The notes: generated from the sequence alone by a model not told the origin. DNA of 64,000 nucleotides from Thalassotalea sediminis (GCF_030295915.1 NZ_AP027361.1:3472001-3536000), one strand, 5' to 3'; positions 9,914 through 20,092 are shown, counted from the first letter of the stretch. A program made the numbers and translations.

Positions 9914-12900
9914 TTAAATAGCTTCACAGAATTGAACTAATGACTGCTTTTGAGAGATTACCGCTTGTAGCGCCTTATCTGTGCTTTGTTCATTATCCGA
10001 TATCATTGCGTCATTTAACGCCTCTACGCTTAATAGTAAATCATGTGCTGCCAGAATTCGGCAACGATTGGTCAATAAGATGAATTGTTCTTTAAATTGA
10101 GTTTTGTTTTTATGTTTTACAGCATATTTTATGTCAACGATCGCTTGAGAAATATCTTTAATATAATCATCCAACATGAATACCGCCAATTCAGGCGTGC
10201 CTTGATTAGCTGCATATTTTACCAAATCAAATGGTGGCGAATCTCCATTACCCTGTTCATCTAGACTGACCTCTGTGTTAACACCTTTATGTTCAACAAC
10301 AGAGTTCTCTTGAACAGGCGCTGCTTTTGTAACGGCACTATTTATCGTTTTTGGTGACTTAACATAATGTTGAACGGCCAACCAAGGTTTAAGTTGTTCA
10401 ATAAGTTGCTCTAATTGGTCAATAGGTGCAAGCTCGTCTATATGCCAATGTTGGAAAGCCTCTGGTTTGGCCAAATCTAGTTTCGTTGCACCAAGATGAA
10501 ATACGCCTCGAATCAATTTTCGTCCTGCAGATAGCTCTATATAAGGCGACTGTAAAAAATCAGTAAACAATAAAATATATTTCCCTGTTTTCCACTGATT
10601 AATCGCCTGTTGAGGTTCACTAACAGTGGTTACTTTCAGTCCTAACCATTGCAGTAATGTAAGTAGTGGAGCTTGTTTGCTTAGTTGCGAACTTGCAACT
10701 AGCGCTTCTATTTTTGTCGCATTAAATCGAAACGTTGATAACTTATCTGCTGAAACAAGCACATTATTATCAGCATCACTTTGAGTTAATTGCTTTATGC
10801 TGGTTACTATTTGCCTGCTAGTCAGCACTCCATCAGCTAATGTACACAAACCTTGTTGAGTAAGCTGACCTCCGGAATACGAATGTAAAAATAACAACTT
10901 AGGCGCAATTTTACTTGGTATACTAGTGAAGTAAGCTTTGATGGCATCGTAGCCTTTTTTACCAATGTCTGGGGTAATAATTAGTGCAGCAATAGCATGT
11001 TGCTTTAGGTGTTTAATATGTAAAGCGTCAAAAACATGCTCTACCGTAGAGAAAACCTCAACCTTGCCATTACCAGCTATAACACTCTGTTGTATTTTTT
11101 CTTTTATTAACTCATCATTCGATAACACATAGATTTGCTGTTGTTTTAAATCTACATGTTGCTCATCATCAATATGATGTGTATTACTCTGCGTCGCCAA
11201 CGGTAGCTCAAATGAGAGTATAAAACCCTCCTTACTTGATTCAATACGAATTTCTTCAATATGCAAAACGCTTCGCAAGGCTTTTACATACTGAACAACA
11301 AGGGGCGAAATTGCATTACTCTCATGCTTTGCTAGCAATTTTACAATAGCAGGCACCTTATTTTTTGTACCTTTGTTGCGCACTTCATAACTAATAGTCA
11401 ATACTTGTTGGCCAGGGTTAACATCTTTAATATCTGCAGAGAGGCATAGCGATGCAGATATTTGCTCTTGTAAAACAAGCTTACCAATAGCAAACAAAAA
11501 ATCACTCACAAAAGGTTGATTTAACGTGACCTGTCGCTCAATTTTGCCATTTAGTGTCAAAAATACGCGGTTAGTTTTCGATTTTTGCTGCAAGGCAATA
11601 TTATGAGCAACTGATTGTATAAAGTTATTAAAATCCAAGTCGGCAGTATACATCTGCTGTTTGTCGTTATTTGCCGATAAAAATAGTGCTTGTTGACACC
11701 AGACTATTGTATCTTGTAGGCGACGATAAATTTGATGATAATGTTCTTCGTAACCCTTGGCGAAATTTTGTCCTTGTAATAAGGCTCTGGTTACATTTAA
11801 CTGCAGCTCCAAAAGTTTTTGTTGATGGTCCTGTCTTAACGCTTTTATCGTTGTTTGGGCATTGTTGTTTTCTTCAATTAGTGCCTGTTGACTCTCAATA
11901 AAAACATGCCTGTCTTGCACTAATACTTTCCAAGTACTATCGATATACTCTAGCGTTATACCTAAACTCGCCCGCCAAATATTTTCAACAATACAATGCG
12001 CCGAACTTTGCGATGCTTTACTGGCTCTCGCTGTCGCTAACAATACTCGTAAATTTTTCTTATCAAATATTTTTCGCCAAGCACTGTAAACACCTTCGTG
12101 GTTTTTATTGAGTAATGGCTGTAATGGCGTTGGTATAACAGGTTGAGCGGCTTTAATTTCAGTGTATGCTACGTCTAAATGCGTTGCATAAAAGGCATGC
12201 AACGCCTGCAAACTATCATGCAACTGCTGATAATCTTGTTCACTGTGTTCGGGTTTAAAAGCTTGTGATATATATTCATTAATTGTTGTGAGCGTTTGAT
12301 TTGATAAATAACTTTTATCAATTTCTTCACCACGAATACTATCCGAAACAACAGTAGTTACTTGATTATCAAACTGTTTGACTTTGCGTTTAGCAGTGCG
12401 AACCCAAACAGCAAATAAACAATACATGCAGATAACGATTACCAGTACTGATAGTAGATACGTCCTGTAATCGTAGTCCACGTATTGTTTTACTGCATTG
12501 GCAATAACACTTGGAAATTGTGTTTGTGCTATTTTCGATACTTTGATGGGTGTTATCAACGCGATTAGCGATTTACGCTCATTCTTTATTTGTTCAAAAT
12601 ACTCTGTCGCGATACGAATATGTCCACGCCACTTTGCAACAGCATTTTGTTCACCAAACATCAATGCTTGCAATTCTTGCAGGACCTGATCTAACGAAGT
12701 GGTTGCGTTGGTGTTATCGGCAGCGATTAACCTTGTTTTCCATTGTTGAAGTGATTGTTCCAACGCATTGGTTCGGTAATTAAATTCTGCTAATTCGCTG
12801 CGAGCGGTCAAACGTTCAAATACCACTTGCAATTCTATAATATCATCTAACGTATTACCTATTAGCAACAGCTCATCATTTAATATTAAGTGCGCTCTTG

Positions 12901-13435
12901 CCCGTGAAACCGTGACGTCATCTGTTACTTTGTCATCTATGATTTGTTGATTCAATGCTGCTAATTCAGGCTGTTTAAGTGCCATTTCTTGTTGTAGTTG
13001 ATCACGCACTAATTGTAGTTGTGTCATAACTGCTCTGCGCAAAAGCGCATTACGTTCAACATGTTCTGATAACGTACTTACTTGTGGCTTCAATTTTTCT
13101 AGTCGAGCAATCAATAATGTTAACTGCCTTTTAGCCGCAGGCGTCATTTGCTTTACTTGTTCAAGATGGACTATCAAATTTTGATGAGATGTAGATAAGC
13201 TATCGCTGGGTGAACTGTTAATAAGTTGTTCAAAAAACACTAAGCTTTGCCAAGTTAGTTGATGTAATTGCGCTTGTTTTTGCAGAGTAGGAACCGAGGA
13301 ATCATTTACAAATTCTAATTCAGTTTCACGGGCATAAATCAAATATATTAGAAAAATAACTGTCGCTAGAAAGACCAAAGAAACCTTGGTAAAAAAAGAA
13401 GACATTTGCCCATGAAATGTTGTTTTAGAATCCAT
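9914..13435 (-). CDS. Large membrane hybrid sensor kinase-like protein, degenerate
   Basis: This 1173-residue protein has an N-terminal membrane helix (about 15-34), a periplasmic helical coiled-coil region (about 40-320) and a second helix (about 325-345). A cytoplasmic coiled coil follows, then a region like a histidine-kinase ATPase (about 600-745). After these come two receiver-like domains (about 766-885 and 905-1020) and a C-terminal Hpt-like helical bundle (about 1070-1173). Key motifs look lost. I find no H-box and no DxGxG or GLGL. The first receiver has Thr821 at the Asp position, and the Hpt signature reads LLTNRCRIL with Asn1123 where His is expected. Asp959 in the second receiver is kept. 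The domain calls are by eye. It is the first gene of an operon with the DUF1289 and TPR regulator genes. Confidence 0.65.
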   Translation of the reverse strand: MDSKTTFHGQMSSFFTKVSLVFLATVIFLIYLIYARETELEFVNDSSVPTLQKQAQLHQLTWQSLVFFEQLINSSPSDSLSTSHQNLIVHLEQVKQMTPAAKRQLTLLIARLEKLKPQVSTLSEHVERNALLRRAVMTQLQLVRDQLQQEMALKQPELAALNQQIIDDKVTDDVTVSRARAHLILNDELLLIGNTLDDIIELQVVFERLTARSELAEFNYRTNALEQSLQQWKTRLIAADNTNATTSLDQVLQELQALMFGEQNAVAKWRGHIRIATEYFEQIKNERKSLIALITPIKVSKIAQTQFPSVIANAVKQYVDYDYRTYLLSVLVIVICMYCLFAVWVRTAKRKVKQFDNQVTTVVSDSIRGEEIDKSYLSNQTLTTINEYISQAFKPEHSEQDYQQLHDSLQALHAFYATHLDVAYTEIKAAQPVIPTPLQPLLNKNHEGVYSAWRKIFDKKNLRVLLATARASKASQSSAHCIVENIWRASLGITLEYIDSTWKVLVQDRHVFIESQQALIEENNNAQTTIKALRQDHQQKLLELQLNVTRALLQGQNFAKGYEEHYHQIYRRLQDTIVWCQQALFLSANNDKQQMYTADLDFNNFIQSVAHNIALQQKSKTNRVFLTLNGKIERQVTLNQPFVSDFLFAIGKLVLQEQISASLCLSADIKDVNPGQQVLTISYEVRNKGTKNKVPAIVKLLAKHESNAISPLVVQYVKALRSVLHIEEIRIESSKEGFILSFELPLATQSNTHHIDDEQHVDLKQQQIYVLSNDELIKEKIQQSVIAGNGKVEVFSTVEHVFDALHIKHLKQHAIAALIITPDIGKKGYDAIKAYFTSIPSKIAPKLLFLHSYSGGQLTQQGLCTLADGVLTSRQIVTSIKQLTQSDADNNVLVSADKLSTFRFNATKIEALVASSQLSKQAPLLTLLQWLGLKVTTVSEPQQAINQWKTGKYILLFTDFLQSPYIELSAGRKLIRGVFHLGATKLDLAKPEAFQHWHIDELAPIDQLEQLIEQLKPWLAVQHYVKSPKTINSAVTKAAPVQENSVVEHKGVNTEVSLDEQGNGDSPPFDLVKYAANQGTPELAVFMLDDYIKDISQAIVDIKYAVKHKNKTQFKEQFILLTNRCRILAAHDLLLSVEALNDAMISDNEQSTDKALQAVISQKQSLVQFCEAI

Positions 13436-13520
13436 GCGTTGTTCAACTACCTACAAAAATGTATTGATACGCCAAATCAGCGATTAAACGATAGCGTATT
13501 GAACTGGGCACATAGAGTGG

Positions 13521-13556
13521 GTTGAACCTTCAGGAAGCCTCCTATCCATGTTCAAC
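13521..13556. repeat. Nested inverted repeat between DUF4442 gene and sensor operon
   Basis: GTTGAAC (13521-13527) pairs with GTTCAAC (13550-13556). Inside it, AGGA (13532-13535) pairs with TCCT (13540-13543). No T-run follows, so a standard terminator is unlikely. It could fold as a two-stem RNA or act as a protein site in front of the sensor operon. In E. coli glycine tRNA genes occupy the equivalent queG-orn interval; nothing tRNA-like is seen here. Confidence 0.3.
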
Positions 13557-13616
13557 ACGCATTAAGACAGTTTATGGAATTCTTGCCAATAATCAACGGC
13601 TTTATTCATTGCTTGA

Positions 13617-14102
13617 TTATTTTCGCTTTGGTACCCAAGCCCACTCCATTGCACAAATGATAGGTTGTTGATTTGATTCATCGGTAATTTCGACGTTAAC
13701 AAATATTTCCCCCTTATCCGTACTACAAATGATCTCTTGTTGCACTTGCGTTAACTGAGCGGTTGCCGTTAACTTTCCTTGCATACGCCTTTGATAGTCA
13801 ATTTTCATTGACTTTAACAGCGGGATACAATGATCTGGTACATTCATGCCAAAAACGATACCTGTTGTTGATTCAGCTAAAACTGCAGCAGCAACCGCAT
13901 GAATGGTACCAATATGATTTTGTACTTTCTTTTTATTTTTTAATTGCACTACTGCTTTTGAATCGGTCCATGAAACGATTTCAATACCAGTCGTACCGGC
14001 ATACTTGACCTTTGAGCAAAAGACTCGCGTCAGCAAAAATCGCTGTATACGTGTTGGCATGAGATTAATTTTATCAATAATTTTTGCAAGTTTATTACGC
14101 AT
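13617..14102 (-). CDS. DUF4442 / hotdog-fold thioesterase-like protein
   Basis: From the ATG at 14102 the product has 161 residues. This start has GGAGAACTT directly upstream; the frame itself opens at 14126 with a weaker context. The sequence has the hotdog-like segment NHIGTIHAVAAAVLAESTTG near residues 60-80, where the family keeps a helix with His and Glu. The rest is beta-rich and includes a late VNVEITDE strand. It resembles the DUF4442/PaaI-like thioesterase group. The substrate is unknown. It lies after orn on the same strand, but a terminator separates them. Confidence 0.75.
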   Translation of the reverse strand: MRNKLAKIIDKINLMPTRIQRFLLTRVFCSKVKYAGTTGIEIVSWTDSKAVVQLKNKKKVQNHIGTIHAVAAAVLAESTTGIVFGMNVPDHCIPLLKSMKIDYQRRMQGKLTATAQLTQVQQEIICSTDKGEIFVNVEITDESNQQPIICAMEWAWVPKRK

Positions 14103-14154
14103 AAGTTCTCCGATGAACACCGTCAACTGGTCTGACCAATAAACTTTATCAAAG

Positions 14155-14177
14155 AAAAAAGCACTTGTCGTGCTTTT
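14155..14177 (-). terminator. Rho-independent terminator after orn
   Basis: Read on the minus strand, AAAAGCAC and GTGCTTTT form an 8-bp stem around a five-base loop, and the stem runs into a T tract. It sits 15 bp after the orn stop and ends the orn transcript before the DUF4442 gene. Confidence 0.8.
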
Positions 14178-14191
14178 CTCAATTTACCACA

Positions 14192-14737
14192 TTAAAGTTT
14201 AAAGAAATGTTCTCTATAAACTTTAAGTTCTTCTATTGATTCTCGAATATCATCAAGCGCTAGATGAACACCTTTTTTATGAACATGATTTAGCACTTCC
14301 GGCTTCCAGCGCCTTGCCAACTCTTTAACCGTACTTACATCTAAATTACGATAGTGAAAATACTGTTCGAAGTTGGGCATATATTTATTAATAAAACGTC
14401 TATCTTGGCCAATACTGTTACCGCACATTGGCGATGAACCAGACGGTACCCATGCCGTTAAAAATTCAATAGTTGCGCGTTCTGCCTCCGCTAGCGAGAC
14501 ATTGCTCTCTCTACAACGCTGTGTTAATCCAGATGCACCATGGGTATCAATACACCATTGGTTCATATTGTTTAACGTTTCGTCAGGTTGGTGAATAGCA
14601 AACACCGGCCCTTCTGCTAAGACGTTTAGCTGACTATCTGTAACAATGCTAGCAATTTCCAAGATAACATCGTGCTCTGGTTCAAGACCGGTCATTTCTA
14701 AATCTAACCAAATTAAGTTTGTCTCACTTAAAGACAT
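14192..14737 (-). CDS. orn: Oligoribonuclease Orn
   Basis: Orn is a 3'-5' exoribonuclease of the DEDDh family. It degrades di- and oligoribonucleotides, including the pGpG left from cyclic-di-GMP turnover. The 181-residue protein has the Exo I motif DLEMTGLEP (Asp12, Glu14), [10 protein letters not shown] as Exo II, and [11 protein letters not shown] as Exo III with the catalytic His and Asp. It is transcribed divergently from rsgA, as in E. coli. Confidence 0.97.
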   Translation of the reverse strand: MSLSETNLIWLDLEMTGLEPEHDVILEIASIVTDSQLNVLAEGPVFAIHQPDETLNNMNQWCIDTHGASGLTQRCRESNVSLAEAERATIEFLTAWVPSGSSPMCGNSIGQDRRFINKYMPNFEQYFHYRNLDVSTVKELARRWKPEVLNHVHKKGVHLALDDIRESIEELKVYREHFFKL

Positions 14738-14896
14738 ATAATTCCCTTAATGACTTTACAGTTGCTCTATAGTAAACACTGACAAGTAATAGCTGAATGA
14801 TAAATTTATCCGTATAATACGGGACAATTCACCTTGATTAAAACAATTTGTCTTATTCAAACTATATATTAACAACGATCATAATGAAAAAATTCT

Positions 14897-15934
14897 GTGG
14901 CAAAAGCTAAAAAACTAACAAAAGGGCAACTCAGACGTATAAAAGCTAACCAAGATAAAAAGTTAGCGCGTAAATCAGAGTCCATCCAATGGCAAGACGA
15001 CGAACTCGGTGACTCACAACAAGGTGTGGTTATCAGTCGCTTTGGCCAACATGCGGATGTTGAAAGTCAATCAGGCGAAATTTTTCGCTGCAACTTGCGC
15101 CGCTCGGTAGGTTCTTTAGTGTGTGGTGATAAGGTGTTATGGCGACAAGGTAAAGAGACTCAGCATAGTATTTCAGGTGTGATTGAAGCTGTACATGAAC
15201 GGCAATCGGTACTCTCTCGTCCAGATGTCTATGATGGCGTTAAGCCCATTGCAGCTAATATTACGCAGATCATTATCGTAACGTCAGTATTACCCGCATT
15301 TAATGCCGATATTATCGATCGTTATCTTGTCGCGGCAGAGCAAACCGGTATTCCTCCTATTATTTTACTTAATAAAATCGATTTATTAGACGATGAACTC
15401 ACTGAGATTATTAATGAACAGCTGCAAATTTATCAGGATATTGGGTACCAAGTTCTCGCAGTCTCTAATGAGACAAAAGAAGGTATAGATATACTTAAAG
15501 CACAACTCGCTAACAATACAAGTATATTTGTAGGCCAATCAGGCGTTGGAAAGTCGACACTTACCAACTCACTAATGCCTGAGCTCGGCCTTTTAACGAA
15601 AGAAGTTTCTGGAAATTCAGGACTCGGTCAACACACGACCACAGTCGCGAGACTCTACCACTTTTTAGATGGAGGTGACTTAATTGACTCACCTGGTATT
15701 CGTGAATTTGGTTTATGGCATTTAACGCCAGAACAAGTTTGCGATGGATTTGTTGAGTTTGCTGATTATTTAGGTACTTGTAAATTCAGAGACTGTAAAC
15801 ACCAAACAGATCCAGGGTGTGCCTTAGTAGCAGCATGTGAAGCAGGCGCTATACACCCCGAAAGATTAGCAAGTTTTCAACGTATTTTAGCAAGTTTAAA
15901 TACCAATACGTTAACTTCAAGATTTAATGATTAA
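14897..15934 (+). CDS. rsgA: Ribosome biogenesis GTPase RsgA
   Basis: RsgA is a late-acting GTPase that checks 30S subunit maturation. The protein has 345 residues, with an N-terminal OB fold and a circularly permuted GTPase domain. The motif order is LLNKIDLL (G4), then [10 protein letters not shown] (G1), then DSPGIREFG (G3). A C-terminal zinc finger follows (CKFRDCKH and CALVAAC). The start is GTG at 14897; the ATG 13 bases upstream is out of frame and soon meets a stop. It is the first gene of rsgA-psd-GDPD. Confidence 0.96.
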   Translation: MAKAKKLTKGQLRRIKANQDKKLARKSESIQWQDDELGDSQQGVVISRFGQHADVESQSGEIFRCNLRRSVGSLVCGDKVLWRQGKETQHSISGVIEAVHERQSVLSRPDVYDGVKPIAANITQIIIVTSVLPAFNADIIDRYLVAAEQTGIPPIILLNKIDLLDDELTEIINEQLQIYQDIGYQVLAVSNETKEGIDILKAQLANNTSIFVGQSGVGKSTLTNSLMPELGLLTKEVSGNSGLGQHTTTVARLYHFLDGGDLIDSPGIREFGLWHLTPEQVCDGFVEFADYLGTCKFRDCKHQTDPGCALVAACEAGAIHPERLASFQRILASLNTNTLTSRFND

Positions 15935-15960
15935 CTAAAATTAAAAGCAAGGAAACCCTA

Positions 15961-16845
15961 GTGTCCCTAGATAAAATAAAGATCGCACTGCAGTATATGA
16001 TGCCAAAACACGCTATTTCTCGACTTGTCGGAAAATTTGCTGCTGCAGAAGCAGGCTGGTTAACCACAAAGGCTATTCGCTGGTTTATTAAAGCTTATAA
16101 CATCAATATGGCCGAAGCCAAACTTAAGAATGCTGAAGACTTTTCAACGTTTAATGATTTTTTTACGCGTGAGTTAGAAGAAGGCGCGCGTCCAATAAAC
16201 CCAAATGCCCATGAAGTCTGTTATCCTGTTGACGGTGCGATAAGTCAGCAAGGCGATATTATTGATGGACAACTCATTCAAGCGAAAGGGTTTAATTACA
16301 GCTTAACGAGTTTATTAGGCGGAAACGATGAAACAGCCAAGCCTTTTGAAAATGGCAAGTTTTCATGTATCTATTTGGCACCAAAGGATTACCACCGTAT
16401 ACATATGCCAATGGATGCAACACTCCGTGAGATGATCTATATCCCAGGAGAGTTATTTTCAGTAAACCCATTAACGGCAAAAAATGTACCTGATTTATTC
16501 GCTCGTAATGAACGTGTTGTAACCGTTTTTGATACTGAACATGGAAAACTCGCCATGGTATTAGTTGGTGCTACCATCGTAGCCAGTATTGAAACCACAT
16601 GGGCAGGCACTATTACTCCGCCAGCAGGCAAAGATATTTTTCGTTGGCAATATCCCGTAGAAGGCTCTAGCGCTATTCATTTGAAAAAAGGCGATGAAAT
16701 GGGCAGGTTTAAGTTAGGTTCAACCGTTGTTGCTACCTTCGCACCAAACATGATTGATTTTGCGCCCGATGCAGGCCCTGAAACAGTAACACGACTTGGG
16801 GAGCACTTCGCAACGTTAGCAGAAAAACCTGAGGCTAACGCGTGA
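15961..16845 (+). CDS. psd: Phosphatidylserine decarboxylase proenzyme
   Basis: Psd is an inner-membrane enzyme making phosphatidylethanolamine from phosphatidylserine. It cleaves itself to create a pyruvoyl group. The 294-residue proenzyme shows the cleavage motif FKLGSTVVA near residue 253, with catalytic Asp in [11 protein letters not shown] and His in [10 protein letters not shown]. The start is GTG at 15961, preceded by AAGGAAA. The last codons overlap the start of the GDPD gene, which suggests translational coupling. Confidence 0.96.
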   Translation: MSLDKIKIALQYMMPKHAISRLVGKFAAAEAGWLTTKAIRWFIKAYNINMAEAKLKNAEDFSTFNDFFTRELEEGARPINPNAHEVCYPVDGAISQQGDIIDGQLIQAKGFNYSLTSLLGGNDETAKPFENGKFSCIYLAPKDYHRIHMPMDATLREMIYIPGELFSVNPLTAKNVPDLFARNERVVTVFDTEHGKLAMVLVGATIVASIETTWAGTITPPAGKDIFRWQYPVEGSSAIHLKKGDEMGRFKLGSTVVATFAPNMIDFAPDAGPETVTRLGEHFATLAEKPEANA

Positions 16846-17579
16846 TTTTATTTGCTCATCGAGGCGCAAGTGGTGAATTTCCAGAAAATTCATTACTTGC
16901 CTTCGAGCAAGCAATTGAGCAAGGTGCTGATGCAATTGAACTAGATGTTCAGTTTCACTTGCCTAGTCAAAAACTTATCGTTATTCATGATCATTTTGTT
17001 GATAAAACGACACCTCAGCAAGGCCATATTAATCACTTTAGTTTGACTGAGCTATCTCAAATGCCCTTGGGGAAAGGCCAATATTTACTTAGCCTGACGC
17101 AAGCATTGTCTGCGATTAGTGGTCGTGTTCTGGTAAATGTTGAGTTGAAAACCACACCACAAAATATTCAACAATCACGCAATCTTGTATCGGCACTAGA
17201 CACCGAATTGAAACAGGCAATATGTCAATTTAATTATAAACCCGAGCAACTGATTATATCTGCTTTTGATCATCAATTACTTGTTGATTGTTATCGGCAA
17301 ATGCCTGCATTTAACTATGCTGCTTTAATTGCACATAACCCAATTGATAATGGATTATCTCTACTAGATGAACGTTTCTTTGCCATTAATTTGGCCATTG
17401 ATTGTTTGTCACCGCAACTAGTATCACGATTGAAAGCGGCGCACAAAAAAGTCTTTGTGTATACTGTAGATAAACAAGAAGATATTAAACAGTGTTGGTC
17501 TTTATCCGTCGATGGCATTTTTACCAATTTTCCAAAAATCTCCCGTAATATAATCGAAAGAATTGCATCGCCTAAGTAA
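16842..17579 (+). CDS. Glycerophosphodiester phosphodiesterase (cytoplasmic type)
   Basis: This enzyme hydrolyses glycerophosphodiesters to glycerol-3-phosphate and an alcohol. The GDPD TIM-barrel motifs are present: [13 protein letters not shown] at the N-terminus, DAIELDVQ, and [11 protein letters not shown]. At 245 residues and with no signal peptide it fits the UgpQ-like cytoplasmic group. It starts at GTG 16842, and the psd TGA lies inside this overlap. Its place after psd links it to phospholipid turnover. Confidence 0.9.
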   Translation: MILFAHRGASGEFPENSLLAFEQAIEQGADAIELDVQFHLPSQKLIVIHDHFVDKTTPQQGHINHFSLTELSQMPLGKGQYLLSLTQALSAISGRVLVNVELKTTPQNIQQSRNLVSALDTELKQAICQFNYKPEQLIISAFDHQLLVDCYRQMPAFNYAALIAHNPIDNGLSLLDERFFAINLAIDCLSPQLVSRLKAAHKKVFVYTVDKQEDIKQCWSLSVDGIFTNFPKISRNIIERIASPK

Positions 17580-17681
17580 GGTTAACTGTACATATAAAAA
17601 ATAAACACATATTAAACAACAAGTTACACCGTTATATTTTTTTGTATTTTTTTGTTGCTCATTTATTCAACACGAGATACG

Positions 17682-17713
17682 ATTACATTCGTAATATAAA
17701 TGTAATATGTAAT
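17682..17713. promoter_or_regulatory. Putative BlaI-type operator upstream of the repressor gene
   Basis: ATTAC-ATTC-GTAAT (17682-17695) is an inverted repeat. Two direct copies of ATGTAAT follow (17700-17706 and 17707-17713), and the outer ATTACAT/ATGTAAT pair is also palindromic. BlaI/MecI repressors bind TACA/TGTA dyads, so this cluster 44-75 bp before the blaI-like ATG is a likely autoregulatory operator. Confidence 0.55.
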
Positions 17714-17756
17714 ACTGCTAAACAATATTGACAATAGAATGCATTAAGGAACTTCA

Positions 17757-18143
17757 ATGGCTCAAGAAAATAATGGTGTTAAGCCAACAGAAGCCGAACT
17801 GACTTTATTAAACATACTCTGGAAAATTGGTCCGGCTACCGTCCGCCAAGTGCATGAAACAATAAGTCAGACTCAGAAAACTGGGTATACGACAGTGCTT
17901 AAAATTTTACAAATTATGCACGAAAAATCATTAGTAATTCGAGATGAAAGCAATCGAGCGCATGTATATGCTGCTGCAAACAGTGAAATGCAAACACAAT
18001 CGTCATTAATTAGAGATCTCATTACACGTGCATTTGGTGGCTCTACCTCAAAACTGGTAATGCGAGCTTTAAATGAAAGCACCAGCAAAGAAGATATTGC
18101 TGATATTCGTAAGCTACTTAACGACCTTGAAAAACAGGAATAA
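17757..18143 (+). CDS. BlaI/MecI/CopY family transcriptional repressor
   Basis: The 128-residue winged-helix protein has the family pattern LTLLNILWKIGPATVRQVHE and TGYTTVLKILQIMHEKSLV, followed by a C-terminal dimerisation region. Such repressors are released from DNA when a partner membrane peptidase cleaves them. The next gene encodes an M56 peptidase, so the two form a sensor-repressor pair. AAGGA precedes the ATG at a normal distance. The signal need not be a beta-lactam, because the partner has no penicillin-binding sensor domain. Confidence 0.93.
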   Translation: MAQENNGVKPTEAELTLLNILWKIGPATVRQVHETISQTQKTGYTTVLKILQIMHEKSLVIRDESNRAHVYAAANSEMQTQSSLIRDLITRAFGGSTSKLVMRALNESTSKEDIADIRKLLNDLEKQE

Positions 18144-18169
18144 TTGCACGATAGGTGTTTTTAGGAACC

Positions 18170-20092
18170 ATGGACAGCATAGAAAATAGCGCAGAACTCT
18201 ATTATATCGCTCTTACTCTGATTCACTTTTTGTGGCAGGGTGGCTTGATTGCGCTCTTGTTAAAGTTTGGCTTAACATTAACATCATACAAACACGCAAA
18301 TGCACGATATTTACTATCTACTTTTGCGATGGTTGCATGCTTAATTATGCCGATTGTGACCTTTTTAACTATTTATCAGCCCGATATTAGCCCATCTTCC
18401 CTTTTGCAAAATGCTGTTCCGCTCATGGAGTCTGGAGATTCCTTTTTATCAGCAAATAAAAATTCATGGCATCAAGACCTACTTGGTAGCCTACCAATGC
18501 TATCGGTACTTTGGCTTATTACCGTCAGTGGCTTAGCATTGAAATTGTTTATTGAATTATATCAAGTTAATCAAATACCTAAGAAGGACGTGATCCCGCC
18601 ATCTGATGCGCTAACACGCACTTTTGATCAACTTGTCGATAGAATGAAACTGACACGTAAACCCAAACTTTTAATTGCCTTAAAGGTCGACGTACCTATG
18701 GCTATTGGTTGGTTAAGACCCGTCGTATTAATTCCAGCTTCTATGGTTACCGGATTAACTCCCGCGCAATTAAATATGTTAATGCTACATGAATTAGCGC
18801 ACATTAGACGCCACGATTACCTTGTAAATTTATTGCAAACCTTAGTAGAAACATTACTGTTTTTTAATCCAGCAGTTCGTTGGATTTCAACGCAAATGCG
18901 TCATGAACGCGAATACTGTAGCGATGATATCGCGGTATCAATGTCAGGTGATGCATTCGCTTATGCGCACACGCTTGCTGACACCGCTAGTCTGTGCCAT
19001 AAACATAGAAACCACGCTATTCCTACGATGGCAATGGCAGCATCAGGCGGCGACTTGAAAAAGCGTGTATTACGACTCGTTGATCAACACCACTGTGGTA
19101 ATACTGATGAATCAGGTAAGTTTTTAGCTTCAGTACTTATTATTGTATCTGTGCTTGCAGTTGCTTTAAAACCCTACTTAAAAATGCCAATTATTGATTT
19201 GTCTTCTGGCTATATCTCTTTTGCTACAGCTACAGAACCTTCAAACTCAACAAAGTTAAATGATGCTGATCTCTCAGAAGCGTCAATTGCCAATTTATTA
19301 ATTCAGCAGGACCAAACGAAAGCGAAGCTTATTGTCCCTGATGTTGAACTACCTCAAGCGAACAGTAATCAAGAGAGCAGCCTTGCGCTAAAGAACGATT
19401 TATCAATCAAGCAGGCAGTAGAAAACGATGTTGATAAATCAATAGCTATTCAAGAACAAAAATTAAATAGTCGTATTAGTGAGCCCGTGAATAAGCCTGA
19501 GGTAACTTTAACAAAATCCTCTGCGATAGTAAGTGAGCTAGAAAAAGTAACAAAAACAGAGGATGATAACCAAACCATCTTACCTCAAGTTGGTAAATCA
19601 ACATCTGAAATTGCCTTTGACCGTACAGACTCTGCAAATAAGTCATCTCGGCTTGACAATCCTTACTCAAAGCAAGTGGCCGCGCTAAGTCACTCTCCTG
19701 ATTTATTAAGTGAAAAAGATGACGCCCAAGCATTTCAATTACCTAAGCCTCGTGCAGCAGCGTTAGTGTTAAATACGGAAAAGCAACCTGTAGCAGCTGA
19801 TTTAACACCACCTCCAACACACTCTAAAGCGTTAATAATTGTTTCTCCAGATCCTAGATATCCTTCTTCAGCAAAACGAAAGGGACTAGAACTTGATGTG
19901 AAGGTACATTTCACCATTGATAACACTGGCCGAGTTAGAAACATAGAGTTTGAAAAGAAAAGTCGCGTAAGCTACTTTAAAAGCACCATCCGCAATGCGA
20001 TGGAGAAATGGCGCTTTCAACCAGCTAAGCTTAACGGTAAGCCAATTGAAAGCCAAATGTCTAAAATATTCTCGTTTAGTTTAACAGAATAG
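18170..20092 (+). CDS. M56 (BlaR1-type) membrane metallopeptidase fused to a TonB C-terminal domain
   Basis: The start is taken at the ATG at 18170, because AGGA lies just upstream; an in-frame GTG at 18155 is possible. The 640-residue product has membrane helices at about 11-35, 48-69, 107-130 and 315-335. The zinc motif HELAH is at 207-211, and EREYCSDD provides a likely third ligand. A low-complexity linker (about 345-550) follows. The C-terminus (about 555-640) is a TonB domain: PRYPSSAKRKG and later EKWRFQPAKLNGKPI. The BlaR1 penicillin-sensor domain is absent. It presumably inactivates the upstream repressor, while the TonB part may contact an outer-membrane partner or sense envelope state. 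Confidence 0.88.
   Translation: MDSIENSAELYYIALTLIHFLWQGGLIALLLKFGLTLTSYKHANARYLLSTFAMVACLIMPIVTFLTIYQPDISPSSLLQNAVPLMESGDSFLSANKNSWHQDLLGSLPMLSVLWLITVSGLALKLFIELYQVNQIPKKDVIPPSDALTRTFDQLVDRMKLTRKPKLLIALKVDVPMAIGWLRPVVLIPASMVTGLTPAQLNMLMLHELAHIRRHDYLVNLLQTLVETLLFFNPAVRWISTQMRHEREYCSDDIAVSMSGDAFAYAHTLADTASLCHKHRNHAIPTMAMAASGGDLKKRVLRLVDQHHCGNTDESGKFLASVLIIVSVLAVALKPYLKMPIIDLSSGYISFATATEPSNSTKLNDADLSEASIANLLIQQDQTKAKLIVPDVELPQANSNQESSLALKNDLSIKQAVENDVDKSIAIQEQKLNSRISEPVNKPEVTLTKSSAIVSELEKVTKTEDDNQTILPQVGKSTSEIAFDRTDSANKSSRLDNPYSKQVAALSHSPDLLSEKDDAQAFQLPKPRAAALVLNTEKQPVAADLTPPPTHSKALIIVSPDPRYPSSAKRKGLELDVKVHFTIDNTGRVRNIEFEKKSRVSYFKSTIRNAMEKWRFQPAKLNGKPIESQMSKIFSFSLTE

Noticed and set aside
13441..13616. 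Possible glycine tRNA genes, by analogy with E. coli between queG and orn
   Set aside because: No acceptor stem, anticodon arm or T-loop pattern can be formed in either strand.
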